Source: Paramecium sonneborni (taxonomy: Eukaryota > Ciliophora > Oligohymenophorea > Peniculida > Parameciidae). Taken from it: a DNA stretch of 64,000 nt. The stretch spans positions 262,106 to 326,105 of the forward strand of contig CAJJDN010000057.1 in NCBI GenBank assembly GCA_905182985.1, read 5' to 3'. The notes below the pieces were generated by a model. That model had not been told where the DNA came from. It saw only the letters and a program-made list of their open reading frames with translations, and ran no database searches. Shown piece after piece: positions 26,459 through 38,158 of the stretch (its first letter is position 1; each line of letters begins with the position of its first letter). The translations under genes and the position numbers were made by a program.

Positions 26459-29020
26459 ATGGAAATTAAGTGTGAATATAATTTATAGCAATTATTCAAT
26501 AAAGGACATTTAGCTGTAGGGCTTAAAGTAATACTATATTTTGCAGACAATATAAATGATCATGCATTAGATATCATAAAATAGTGTTGTTTAAATATGA
26601 TCCAAGCATAACACCAATAAATTGTTTTTGACATATTTTATATACTTTATGGGCTTTTTATAAAGGAGAATTACACAGGCCCATAATATCATTATTAGAA
26701 TGCTGATAAAAAGTTACATATTGAAAATTTATTAACTAAATAAGTCATTCCAAAATGTTAAATAAATGAAATTAGTAAAGAATAATTACAAGACCTTGGT
26801 TTGATTGAATTAGTACCTCTCATTAATTAGATTAGTAGAGTTTCAGAATATGAAATCTATTATTCATAAGCTAATCAAGAATGTAAATTTAAAGTCTATA
26901 TTTATAGATATTCTAAACAAATTATAATGTTGTGGTGAACTTTTTAAAAGAGTGATTTAACTTAAACATTTATTTGTAGTTTGCAAATAAATTCTTGAAT
27001 TATTACATAAAACTAATCCAATTTATCAATTGTGGTGGGCTAGAATTAATTTTATGCATAATTAATTCTTAGATAATCCTGTATAAATATTAAAAGATGA
27101 AATTTTAAATTCATTCAAAGAATTTCTTGATAATTATCCAATAAGTTGTATTGATTAAGCAAAATTATATACAGAATTATCCTATATTTATAATTATTAT
27201 TATAAATATTAGGAAGCAGAAGCTTGCTTAGTAAAAGCATAGGTATTAAATTAATAAAATATTAGTAATTGCTTAAAATTAGATTTGAATTAACTGGTAA
27301 ATTAGGAAAGAAAACTAAATTTCAAGAAGAGAAACTTCCTTAATTAGTTGCATAAATAATAGATGAAGAAAGTGTTTAAAAAGAAAGTATTTAATAATAT
27401 CTATATTAAAATTAGTTAAAGAATTACCATAAGTATAAGAGATTCTTTAATAATATGCTCCTTAATAAGTAAATTTAGAAGAGGAATCAATTTTATTTGA
27501 TAAACCTATGATTGATGGAGAACTCAAATAAGATGAATTAAAATTGGAAGAATAGATTGTTATGTTAGGATTGATTCATCATTATAAGAAAACACTACCA
27601 AATGATGAAATACTTTAATAATAAGTTTAAGCATATTTAAATTTAATGCTTGATAAATCTAATAGTTGGATTGTATATTCATAAGGTTTAATGTTGAGAT
27701 CTTTAAATGAATTTAATTATTTAAAAAGAATGGAGAGAGCATTAATTTAAATGTAAACTTTAGTTGATTAATTTATTGATATATAACCAGATTCTGATTT
27801 AAGAGCATTGAATTTATTTTATTCAAATTATCCTGATTATTATAATTTAAGTGGAATGTTAGGAGAATAATGGATGAAAGTTGGAATGATGTCAAGCGGT
27901 TATGAAATATTTGCTCGTTTAGAAATGTGGGAAGAATGTGTAGAATGTATTATTGGTACTGGTGATACATAAAGAGCCTTAAAAGAAATAGAATAAATTA
28001 CAGCAAAAGGTTTAGGAACTATTAAAATGAAATGTATTACAGGAGAAATTAAATAAGATCCTAAAATCTTAAAATAAGCTTGGAAAGATTCTAAAAAAAG
28101 ATTTGCTAGAGCTCAAAGATCTTTGGGAGATTATTATTTCTTTAAGGAAAAAAATTATGAAAAATCAATTAAATCTTATAGAAAGGCTGTAAAAATTAAT
28201 TCATATCATTAAAAATCATGGTATATTATGGGATGTGCTTATATGAGATTGAATAAATTAGAAGAAGCAATTAAATCTTTAGGAGAAGCTGTTAGAATTA
28301 ATGAAAATGATGGTGAAATTTGGGGTAATATATCTTCTTGTTTGGTTGCTTTGAAAAAATTTAATGAAGCTTAATCTGCTTTAGAATAAGGAGTTAAATA
28401 TGCTAGTACAGATTGGAGACTTTGGAGTAATTTAATGGCTGTTTCTTTAAGAAATAAAAAATTTGTTCGATTTTATTCATGTATCGAAAAGCTTGTGTAA
28501 TTAGATCATCGAGAATTGATAGATGAATAAATTATACAAAAAATAACATAAACATTTGCCTATTAAACTGATTAATTAAATTAAGAAAATATTATTTAAT
28601 CAAACATTAATAAAAATAGAATTCTTAAATTATATGAATATTTAGCTAAAGAAATAGGATAAAAATATTATATATGGGAAGGTTTAGCAAAATATACTGA
28701 ATTGCTTATATTTTATGATAAAAAATTGGCATAATTATAAAATTAATAAGTTTTAGACTTTCAACCTTATTATAATGATATAGTTCAATATAGATTAAAA
28801 AGTTGTTAAATGCTTTAAATTCTAAATTGGGAAAAAGATATGTAAATTTATTTTTTTTATTTCAAGGTAAATTTGTCAAAATCTAGTCAAACAATTAACA
28901 TCCTTAAATTAAGATATATAATTGATAAAAGATGAGGACACTATTAAAAATGTTACTCTATATATTTCCTAATAAAAGAATAGATTAGAAACAATTTTAG
29001 ATAAAAAAATAAACTTTTGA
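26459..29020 (+). CDS. TTC27: TTC27-like tetratricopeptide protein
   Basis: Large TPR protein of the TTC27/EMW1 family, implicated elsewhere in ribosome or protein-complex assembly. The N-terminal half is helical, with KENYTGPQYHYQ matching the family's WTGP point. In the middle, FYSNYPDYYNLSGMLGEQWM is followed by FARLEMWEECVECIIGTGDT. The TPR core is RFARAQRSLGDYYFFKEKNY, SYHQKSWYIMGCAYMRLNKL and GEIWGNISSCLVALKKFNEA. Introns include a 22-nt one at about 26,930-26,951 and a 25-nt one at about 28,842-28,866, which opens the true C-terminus (TLYISQQKNRLETIL). At least one further intron near 27,270-27,300 was not fixed. Convergent with the SET gene, stops 46 bp apart. Confidence 0.85.
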
Positions 29021-29066
29021 ATAAAAATATTTAGGATATACAATCATTTATTTAAAATATAAATTT

Positions 29067-30992
29067 TCATTAATCATTCTAATTTTAAAACATAACAACT
29101 TTATTAATATAGTTTAAGTATTTACAGTTATCTTCTTTTGAAAAAAATATGTTAATTTCCTATACTAATAAACATAATTATATTACTAATTAATTAAAAT
29201 TACTTAAAAGCTATTTCATTTTATCACTAAATTACTAATAGAATTTTAGTATTTCTTTTTCTCCCATTCTTAGAATCAAGCAGTTTCTTTAATTTGTAGT
29301 CAATTCGCAAATTTTAAGGATTTCTTGGTCTTACTATATAATTTAAAAAATAGAGTCACTTCAAACGTAGTCGGATATTGTTTGAGAGCCTTTTTGCAAA
29401 TTCTACCAATCATTTTCCACATATCTAATTCATTATAAATTCCTATAGGTTAAGTTTTAGTTGGCTTAAAATTTAAGAAGCCTTTTTAATTTAATAGTAA
29501 TTAAAGTTGATTTTCATCATTAATAACTAAAAATCTGATATAACTCATAAATTCAATAACAGTATTTTCTAAACGATAATATTTCATTATTATTACCTTC
29601 AGTATCCATGACCAACCGAAAAGTTTTAGGCCATTATAATGAATCTTAAATAGTTTGTTCTTTTAATTTAAATAGTGGATGATGTTGATCAGATTCAACA
29701 GTAACATTGACTTCATTTGCATCATTGTCTTCAACAACAAATCCATAATTTAATAAAAATCTTGAATTGCATTTTCTACCGTAACTATCAAATATCATTT
29801 ATCCCTTTTCTATTTTTTCATCTGTTTCAATGATAAATCCTTATTTTTCATCAGAATAACACCAAGAGGTCAATTTAGGTCTCTTATGATTAAGCATATC
29901 TGCTAAAGGTACAAATGCATCAGTTTTAACACTTTTAATATTTATTCCAAAAATTCTACTACTTGCTGTCATTCTTGCCCAACAAAATTCATTGAATAAA
30001 TATTATGAAAATTCTGGAGCAATACTACAGATGTCAGTATAATCCTTTTTAAGATCAGAAAGTTTATCTTTGATTTATTCTAATTAGTTTGATAGATTAA
30101 TTACTTTAAAATGGAGAACCTTTCAGCCACTCTAAATCACTATTATTAAAAAATATAGGAAATGAGGGATAAGATTATGGTAAGATATCTATATATGGTT
30201 TCCAAAATGAATTAGGTTTTAATTTCTCTTATAATAAAAATGTAGAAAGAAAAGAATGTTTTGGTGAAAGTAAATCTAATCTGAATTATATCATTTTTTT
30301 AGCTACAGAGGTTTCTTTTGCCATTTCTAAAGTTATCATATGAGATTTAGGGATGAATAGAATCATCTCTTTTGCACTTATAGTTTATTTAGCATTAACA
30401 CCGCGATAATTCTCTGAATAACATTCAATTTTAATTTTTGGAAAGATTGCCTTTCCTTGTTTCAACCATTCTAATAGTCTCATTTATCGTTCTAATTCTT
30501 CTTAATCTAATAAAGTCTTGATGTGATATCAGTTTTACTTTGAGAGATTATTATTAATACTGATTTAGTAATATTTCACTTTCAGGTGTATGATTATTTA
30601 TACTCTACAAACATTCAATAGCTTCCTATGAATAACTTTCGAAGTATACTTAAACATAACCCATTTCATATAACACTTATGCCTTGTTAGTCATTGCTTT
30701 AACAAAACCTGGATTTAGTTGCAATGCTTTATTACAATCAAATAAAGCCAATTCTAGTTCCTCTGTCTAAAAATATGCTTGTGAACGATTGTTATAATAA
30801 ATTGGGTTCTCTTCAAGCTCTATATTATCATTTTTATAATTAGTTTACAAAGAGCTTTCGTATAAAATATTATTGCTTTATTATATTATCTATTCAGAAA
30901 TGCAGTATTTCCTTCTTCCTTTACTAATTATTATCTTTATTTACCTTCAATTGATTTGAACTTAGCTCTGATCTTCTACTTTTAGGTGGCAT
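29067..30992 (-). CDS. TPR-SET domain methyltransferase (SETD3/RKM class)
   Basis: S-adenosylmethionine-dependent protein methyltransferase with the SET plus Rubisco-LSMT substrate-binding fold. The N-terminus has a TPR block (VKEEGNTAFLNRQYNKAIIF; EEL...ALFDCNKALQLNPGF). The SET domain starts with RGVNAKQTISAKEMILFIP. Its catalytic end reads FVPLADMLNHKRP (NH motif), and FDSYGRKCNSRFLLNYGF gives the SYG turn. The C-terminal block QDQEILKICELTTNQR and LILRMGEKEIL is typical of the substrate-binding domain. It becomes visible after removing a 28-nt and a 26-nt intron near 29,605 and 29,340. Start MPPKSRRSELSSNQLK at 30992. The substrate cannot be told; relatives modify actin His or ribosomal Lys. 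The TPR fusion is less usual. Confidence 0.88.
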
Positions 30993-31357
30993 AAAAAATA
31001 TTAAAATTAAAATTTTGTATAATATTAAATTCTTTATGTTATTAACCAATTTTATTTCTTATGAATTCTAATCCTGCTTTCTAGAGTTTATTACGAACGA
31101 AAATTATCATTCATCTATTGTTAAAAGATACATTATGTTTAAATATATTTAATGTATAAAACTTGATGTAACATTTTTTGTTACTAAGTCACATCATTGT
31201 ATCATATAAGTTTAAAAGATAAATTATTGGTCTAGAAATAATCATAAAAGATCATTGATGATTGTTCATAATTTAAGAGAAATCATTATAAAAATCATTA
31301 TAAAATTTGTTAACTAAAAAATAATTAACTAATTATTTTATAATTCACTAATTATTA
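30993..31357. other. Intergenic between divergent SET and SAP18 genes
   Basis: 365 bp, AT-rich, no gene recognised. Bidirectional promoter region for the SET and SAP18 genes. Confidence 0.5.
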
Positions 31358-31887
31358 ATGGCATCAAATAAAAAAGAACAAATAAAAGTTGATGGAATCC
31401 ATAATAGCAGATATGGACGATTTAGAGATAATAGGAATTAAAATGAAAAGGATAAAGTAAACTTAAAAATAATTTTAGCATTAAGTACCTTTTTTAGTAA
31501 GAACACATTGGAAATATGGATAAATTACATTAGAAGACTTTAATAAAAATTAAACTTAAGAAATATTGCTTTATTTATTGTAATAATTATCGCTATTAGA
31601 AAATGATTAGTTTAAGTTCGAAATTAAGAGATATTGTGGATCAATTAAAATATTAATTGGATGGGGTTTATAGAAGAGATATATCATTTAAAGTTAGTAA
31701 TGTCTATTTGGATTAACATGGTGTATAAAAGAAAAAAGATCTAGGGATAGTCCATTCTGTAAAGTCAGGAAAAGATGATGATACTGATCTTAAAGAACAT
31801 GGATTTAAGATTGGAGATATTTTAATGGTTGAAATAGAAACGAAAAGTTAAAATAAATAGCCTATTTCTTAAATAGCTAAAGAATGA
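31358..31887 (+). CDS. SAP18: SAP18 (Sin3-associated polypeptide / ASAP-PSAP complex)
   Basis: Ubiquitin-fold adaptor of Sin3 and splicing-linked ASAP complexes. 158 residues after two introns: 31457-31478 (22 nt) and 31580-31610 (31 nt). The spliced reading gives VPFLVRTHWKYGQITLEDF, then LSSKLRDIVDQLKYQL and FKVSNVYLDQHGVQ. The signature end is KKDLGIVHSVKSGKDDDTDL followed by FKIGDILMVEI, equal to the animal GSTMSGRKGTDD...FQIGDYLDIAI. The length fits the family (human 153). It is the first of five same-strand genes with very small gaps; the next ATG is 39 bp after this TGA. Confidence 0.88.
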
Positions 31888-31926
31888 TTAATTTTATATA
31901 ATAAATTAATTTAACAGAGTACAACT

Positions 31927-32223
31927 ATGGAAGTCAACTAAAATAGAAAATTTTTCAAAATTGGAAATCAAAAACCAAAATAGTAAAGGTCTTAAGAAAT
32001 TGTAGCAAGAACTATTTCTTAAGAAGAGGATATGAATGATTTAGGTAACCAACTTTAAAAAAAAATGCACTTAAATGAAGATGAGTCTTATTTTACTCAA
32101 GAAATTCTATATACTGATCCTTGTGAACCTGAAACAAACTTTGATGAAAAATTCTTGATTCATTAGGAAGTCACTTTTAACCCTCAATAGTATTTAAACA
32201 ATGAACAATCGATTATGGGATGA
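31927..32223 (+). CDS. Hypothetical acidic protein, 98 residues
   Basis: Single-exon frame, not recognised. Begins MEVNQNRKFFKIGNQKPKQQ and is then rich in Glu and Asp (MHLNEDESYFTQEILYTDPC). No membrane segment or known motif. TGA at 32221-32223, only 14 bp before the next ATG. It may be a real small gene or part of a neighbouring transcript with unrecognised splicing. Confidence 0.5.
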
Positions 32224-32237
32224 TATATTTAATTAAA

Positions 32238-32714
32238 ATGAATGATTTTATTTAACGAATAGAGAGAGAAATCATTAAATTTAATGACATCTAATCTGTT
32301 CTAATGAGGTTGGTATAGTCTAAATTCATGATCTAAATAAAGTCTCTCTTTGAATCAATCTTTTAAAATGAACGTTCACATATTATGAATGTGCTTAACA
32401 AATAACAAAAAGACAAAATAGTTGATTCTTATGTACTAAATTTAAATATACTCAAATAAAATTTGAAAGTCATTACAAATGTGGTTATTGATGATATATA
32501 TTCAGATTTTAAAACATAAGTTACTGAACTAAAACATTCTTCTGTAGGAGTGAGTAACAATAATAATACTCAATTATATAGTAGACTTGAGTAATCAGAT
32601 GAAAAGGATTAAAAACAGATAAGTTTGAGATGCTAAACTGATACTAATTTAAATAAATAATTCTAGCATCTGCCATTAAGTAAATTAACACTAAAATGTT
32701 TGTTAAAAAAGTGA
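32238..32714 (+). CDS. Hypothetical helical protein, 158 residues
   Basis: Single-exon frame, not recognised. The first 90 residues look like an amphipathic helix or coiled coil (MNDFIQRIEREIIKFNDIQS; RSHIMNVLNKQQKDKIVDSY). The tail is Ser/Gln/Asn-rich (HSSVGVSNNNNTQLYSRLEQ). It starts 14 bp after the previous stop and ends 23 bp before the next start. Confidence 0.5.
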
Positions 32715-32737
32715 TTTATTTCATAATAATATATAAA

Positions 32738-35113
32738 ATGAATGAAACTTTTGAATAATGCCTGTCAATGCAATCAGGTAAAAACAAGCGTTAACGAAGT
32801 CCGTTATAAGTCAAATTTGTAACTTAACGTAGTTTCTAAGCAACTAAATAAGCTAGCTCTGAGAATGAATAGCAACGATTACTCTTGGATTATTCAAGAT
32901 AAGGATTAGCAAATTTTAACGTAAAGTTTGGTTTATGATAAAAGGATTCAATGATTTGGAATGGTCTTTTATATCTAATGTTGAATGAAAATAAACTAAA
33001 AGAGTTTGATATGAATATTTTGAAAAAAATCCCATAACTATAAAATTTGTCATTAGAAGATAATTAACTTTAGAATTTTGGGCCAATTGAATATAATGAT
33101 GTTCCAAAATTATCAATTCTTAATTTAGCAAAGAATTTGTTAAAATAAATTGATCCTTCTTTATGTAAATTACATCTAAAGAAATTGTTTATATAATAAA
33201 ATTAGTTTACTATTATAACTAAATAAATATTAGAGTTAAATAGTACTTTAGAAGTATTAGGATTAGGTTGGGGAATATTTTGTTAATCATAATTTGATTT
33301 TCTTTTGGAAGATTAGAAATTAAAAGTATTTTTCACATTGGTAGAAGCAATTTCTGATGAGTTAACATTTGAATCATACATAATGAACTATAAATCAATC
33401 AGTAATGCGATTACTGTTACTTAAGGAGATATTCTGAATGATAGCATAAGTACAAAAAACCTTACCTCTCAATAGATTCTCAAAACGAGCAACTCCTGAC
33501 CCAAATTAAGGAGTAGCTGAATTACCATTCACTTGAGATTGAGACTTAATTGAATTACATTAATGATTATAAATAAGTATCTTTATGGAGAATATATTTA
33601 GAATCTTATGCATTTGGCAGTAGTATATGATGAGATTGGAATTTTAGAATATCTATTAAATCATCATTTAGATTTAGCAAATCAAATTGATCTTAAAGGA
33701 CATACTCCATTAAGTTTAGCTATAGAAAAAAAGTATTATAGATTGGTTCAATTGATTTTAAAATATAAAATAAATGTAAATTTAGGTGGAGGATTATAAT
33801 CTTCTAATTTACATATTGCAGCATAACACTGTTAAGTCGAATTATTATAAGATTTGATTAATTTAGGAGCTAATCCTGCTTAGTATGATATTTTTAAAGA
33901 TACTCCATTACATATAGCTAGTGCTTTTGGTGATCATAAAAGAGTCAAATAATTTTATTAAGTTTTATTGTAATAACCATTTGATGTAAATCACTAAAAT
34001 TTAAAAGGATAAACTTGTTTAGAGATTCTTATTGAAAAAAATAATTTTATTACTTTATAATTTTGTAGTGAATGGAATACTGCATAAGTAAGATAATTTA
34101 ATGATTAAAACCTTTTTAATTTTTGTAGTATCAATCCACACACAAAATTATCATTATTAGATAAATCAGTATTAACTAAAAGTTTAATGATTCAATAGTT
34201 TCTTATTGATTTTCAACTTGTTCCTATTACTTATTAAACTTTAATGTTATGTTTTTTACCTAAAATTCGTAATGTTTTCTTATATAAATTATTAAAGAAA
34301 TAATAATTGATATATATTAGAAATATAATAATCTTTTAGGAAAATAATTTCGAAGAAGACACTGATAGAATTGCTAATGTTTCTCCACCAATAAAAGCAG
34401 TTGAGAAATTAAATTTAAGTGATGAAAATAGTTCTTTTGATGATGATTAATTGAGTAATACCAGTGATAATGCACCTTGCTAAGTATCAGAAAATTTAAA
34501 GTAATTAAATAGTTGGACACCTAAATTTCAAAATATAAGAAATGGTAATGTTAATTTTAAAAAATCATTTTATGATATAATTTCAAATTTAACAGAATGT
34601 ATACCAGATGATGAAATATCTTTAATACATTTAAATAAAGATATTATTAATAATGGAACAAAATTAGTTACCAAAAAGAATATGGATGAAATTTATACTT
34701 CAAGATTAGAACATAAACTATCTAAAGGGAATAAATAAAATTTGAAGTAGCATAATTATTCTCCAAACAATATTCGAATGATAGAGAATAGAAATTCTAT
34801 ATTTAAGTATGATAACTATCACTAAAAAAGATAGTTAGCAATTTTATAAAAATAAATGCGTTAAATCATCGTCAGTCTTCAGAATCATTTGAGAGAGTCC
34901 AATCAATAAAATGAAGAAGTTATAGGTTAATATTGTAGAACTCAATTTCTCATTTTAGACTAATTTTTAAGTTCTAAGATTGGAAAAGAATTAATTACAA
35001 TTGATAAACCTCTATAAATGGAAATAAGAACATTAAGAACTTTAATAGAGTAGGATAGATTCAAAATAAAAACTGCCAATCAAGTACTTGATTTGTTTGA
35101 TTTATTGAAATGA
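32738..35113 (+). CDS. Leucine-rich-repeat plus ankyrin-repeat protein
   Basis: About 766 residues after three introns: 24 nt near 32,922, 26 nt near 33,450 and 25 nt near 33,575. A basic N-terminus (NKRQRSPLQVKFVTQRSF) leads into an LRR block (LYLMLNENKLKEFDMNI, PQLQNLSLEDNQLQNFGPIE, PKLSILNLAKNLLKQID). A linker then leads to ankyrin repeats (MHLAVVYDEIGILEYLLNHH; KGHTPLSLAIEKKYYRLVQL; SSNLHIAAQHCQVELLQDL; KDTPLHIASAFGDHKRVKQ). The C-terminal third is Asn/Ser-rich with a final helical region. Both repeat classes are protein-protein scaffolds; the partner is unknown. TGA at 35111, with the next ATG 14 bp later. Confidence 0.75.
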
Positions 35114-35127
35114 TTATTAATAATAAA

Positions 35128-36939
35128 ATGAAAAGGTAAATCAACTCAGCTCTTAAATCTCGTTAAACTCCATAATCAATCACTAGATTAAAGAGTGCAG
35201 TGCAATTTAAATTTTAAACTGAAACTCCTTAATGTAGAACATCTATTGCAAATATGGACAGAATATAAACTGGTACTACTATGCATACATAATATAAAAC
35301 TAATTTTTCAACAAGAGAAGATGAAGTAATTAAGACCTAAGTTTCAGAAGGTAATTTAAGTAAAGTTACTAATCTCAGGATTAGAATTGATCCTAAAAGT
35401 GAAACGGATGTTAAAATGCAAAATTATTTTTACAATAATTAGCCTTTTAAAGTTCAAAGTAACATGAATATGTATATATCAATTATTAATTTATAGCATA
35501 ACTAAAAGCTCATAAAAATTGGTTGTTACTTCAGATAATTTATAAACTTTGGAAGTTAAAAGAAAAATGAAATATGATCCTCTTATTAGATAGTAAGTTT
35601 TTCTGTTCAAAATAAAAGCAATTAAGAATCCTTTACTTTAAAAGTTCCTTCGATTTTTAGTCAGCAAGGAAAAATAATTTATTGATATGATTAAATTCAA
35701 ATAAAACTAATAAACCATTGATATAATTCAAGATTTAATTGAAATGGCTATTGGAACTTAAATAAGCTTAGTTGTGGTAGAGGTTTTATTATTCTGTTCA
35801 TAAGCTTTAGAACATTCAGGTTTAATTGAATTATCTATTCACTTATATAATTAAACTAGATTGTTATGTAATCATTCTAAATAACAATATGACATTTAAA
35901 AAATGAAAGCTTTTATTGGTTTATCAAATTGTGCTGTTACATATGAATCTTATGAAATTGCAATTAAATTTTTAAAGAAATGTATATAATATGCTTGGCT
36001 TAATAATAATTTAGAAATTGAGAATTAAGTTTATTAAAAAATGGGTATTTGTTATTTTTATATGGGAAATATAGAAAAAGTATAATGATTATAAATTATT
36101 TAGGCATCTTTTTATCATGAAAGAAGTATTACTTACGATTTTGAAGTTGAAGATTCTCCTTTAAGAAAGTTAAGTTGTGATACTCTTAAAATATATTTAA
36201 ATAAGCATTACTCAAGAAATTATGCTGAATTTGTGAATAATGCCTTACTAAGTAAAATGAATTTTTAAATACCTATTGATATTAAATAATGTTAAGAAAA
36301 CTTAATGAATTTAACTGACCTTACTTAATCACCAAGAGTCCATTTAAGTACTGAAGGATCAAGAAAAATGTCAATTTCTGGAGAAAATTGTGAATTATCT
36401 TGTCTCAAAATAAATGGAATGAGATTACTCAAAGATATATTATCATAATAAGAATTTGATTTTTAAGTATATACTCCAAAACATTCATGTATTATTTTAA
36501 TTTTATAATAGTTAGGACTGAAAGCAAATGTTTTGAACATTTAAACAATAAAAAAATCCATCCAAAAGATATTTATCATGATGCAAAATATAAAACTAAT
36601 CCTTTCGTTATTGATGATCTTGGAATTATTAAAAGTAAAAAATCTAGTCAAGCTGAGAATATGAGTAAATATAAACTACCACTTGATTAACAAATAGAAA
36701 TTAGATTATAATAAAAATTTGAATTAAATTTATAAGAAAAAATTCAACATTTTGTTGGAAGTAGTCATTAAAAAATGGAACAAAAGAATAAAATTTTAGT
36801 AAATAATATTTTTACTATTGTTTAGTTAACTCATAAAAACTAAGAAAATAGTAAAAAAAACAAATAAATGGATGAAATAAAGAAATTTAATGCAGTCGCT
36901 TAACTATACTAAAATTTGATTAGTAAATTAATTGGATGA
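35128..36939 (+). CDS. Helical-repeat (TPR-like) hypothetical protein
   Basis: About 579 residues with introns of 25 nt (about 35,470-35,494), 24 nt (about 36,080-36,103) and 23 nt (about 36,490-36,512). The first 100 residues are basic and Ser/Thr/Gln-rich (MKRQINSALKSRQTPQSITR). The centre has paired helices like TPRs (KMKAFIGLSNCAVTYESYEI; YQKMGICYFYMGNIEKV). The C-terminal part is Lys/Asn/Gln-rich. No family name can be given. It closes the tight same-strand run and lies 60 bp from the convergent phosphatase stop. Confidence 0.65.
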
Positions 36940-36999
36940 TTAATATATTATTATAATCTCATAGTTTTTTAAAAATGTTGAGATAATTCTTATTTCAAT

Positions 37000-37820
37000 T
37001 CAAATCTATGATAGTTGGAACTGAAAACCATCATTAATAGATATAGTTTCCCTTCTTTTTTTAGCATATTCATAAGCTTAATCAAAAGTCCATTGTTTAA
37101 ATCTCATCAAAAACATTAGTACAATAGTAGCTGATCTGCTTTTACCTTATGCACAATGAACTAAAACCTTTTAAAAATAATAAATTTTATTGATACCTTA
37201 TTTTATTTTTGATTTAATGCTTCATTAATAAAAATGTAAGCTTCATCAAAATGATCAGAAATTGGTTCTTCTTCTAGATCTAAAACAGGAACTTGAAAGT
37301 ATTTAATTATTTCCTTATTATCTTATTAGGTATCACTGAAATAATTTGGTATTTCTTTAGCACAATTAACAACATGAGTGATTCCTAAAAGATTCAAAGC
37401 TTTTAGATTCATAGCATGATTACTATTTCCTAAATATAGTTAATTTTCGATTATTTCATTAGGAAAATTGAAATCAAAGCTCTAATAACAAAAAGGAACT
37501 CGAGAAACTAAATTTTCCTATGATTCACATATAATATATATTTCTCTCACTAATTCCTTACACAATAGATGAGTAAAATTTTTCAAATTTTCCACAATAT
37601 TATCATTAATGATATGCTTTTCTAAGTCTTTGTATTCGAGTAGAATATCAAAGAAATGATCAGGTTATAAATTCAAAGATAAACCATCTGATTATGCTAT
37701 CAATTAAGTTAGATGAGCTGTGACGTAATTGGATTGTTTGAATGGAAGAATAAAATTATAGGCTCTTCTCTTTTTTTCTAACAATTTATTTTGTTCTAGT
37801 CTTATATAGAATTAAGTCAT
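37000..37820 (-). CDS. Dual-specificity protein phosphatase
   Basis: Cys-dependent phosphatase, about 263 residues with one 29-nt intron just before the active site. The catalytic loop is VHCAQGKSRSATIVLMFLMR (CX5R: Cys-Ala-Gln-Gly-Lys-Ser-Arg; about 37,160-37,105). The DSP core upstream is clear (ENQLYLGNSNHAMNLKALNL; ITHVVNCAKEIPNYF; QVPVLDLEEEPISDHFDEA, the general-acid Asp loop). The N-terminal ~100 residues are unassigned. Start MTQFYIRLEQNKLLEKK at 37820. The frame is also open further upstream, so a slightly longer protein is possible. Confidence 0.85.
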
Positions 37821-38158
37821 TTACGTAATTTCGAGAGCATGTTCTAATTTACTAGCACTTTTTAGTTTATTTTAATCAACTTTTACTGCTTTGCATTATT
37901 TGTTACTATAAATATGTTTTTGGTTTACTTGTTTGGTAAAGAAAAATCATATAAAAGATAATTATTTTATTATTGGACATTATAGAAATATGAAATGGAG
38001 CACAATGTTATTTCAATCTTCTTATGCATTTCAATTAAATTAATTTATGGCATTTTCAATACTTGATACCTATTTTTTATATAATCTGTTAATAACTAAC
38101 ATTTTTAATTTCTTATAACTTAATTGACATACTTTATTAATAATTTTTGGAATTAAGA
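37821..38158. other. Intergenic between divergent genes
   Basis: About 340 bp between the phosphatase and amidotransferase starts. A - strand frame from 38234 to 38031 reads partly protein-like but overlaps the amidotransferase 5' end, and I do not call it. Confidence 0.45.

Noticed and set aside
32238..32714. Fusion of the small unknown ORFs with the LRR-ankyrin gene by introns
   Set aside because: I looked for GT...AG pairs of 18-35 nt spanning the TGA stops at 32,221 and 32,712 and found none.
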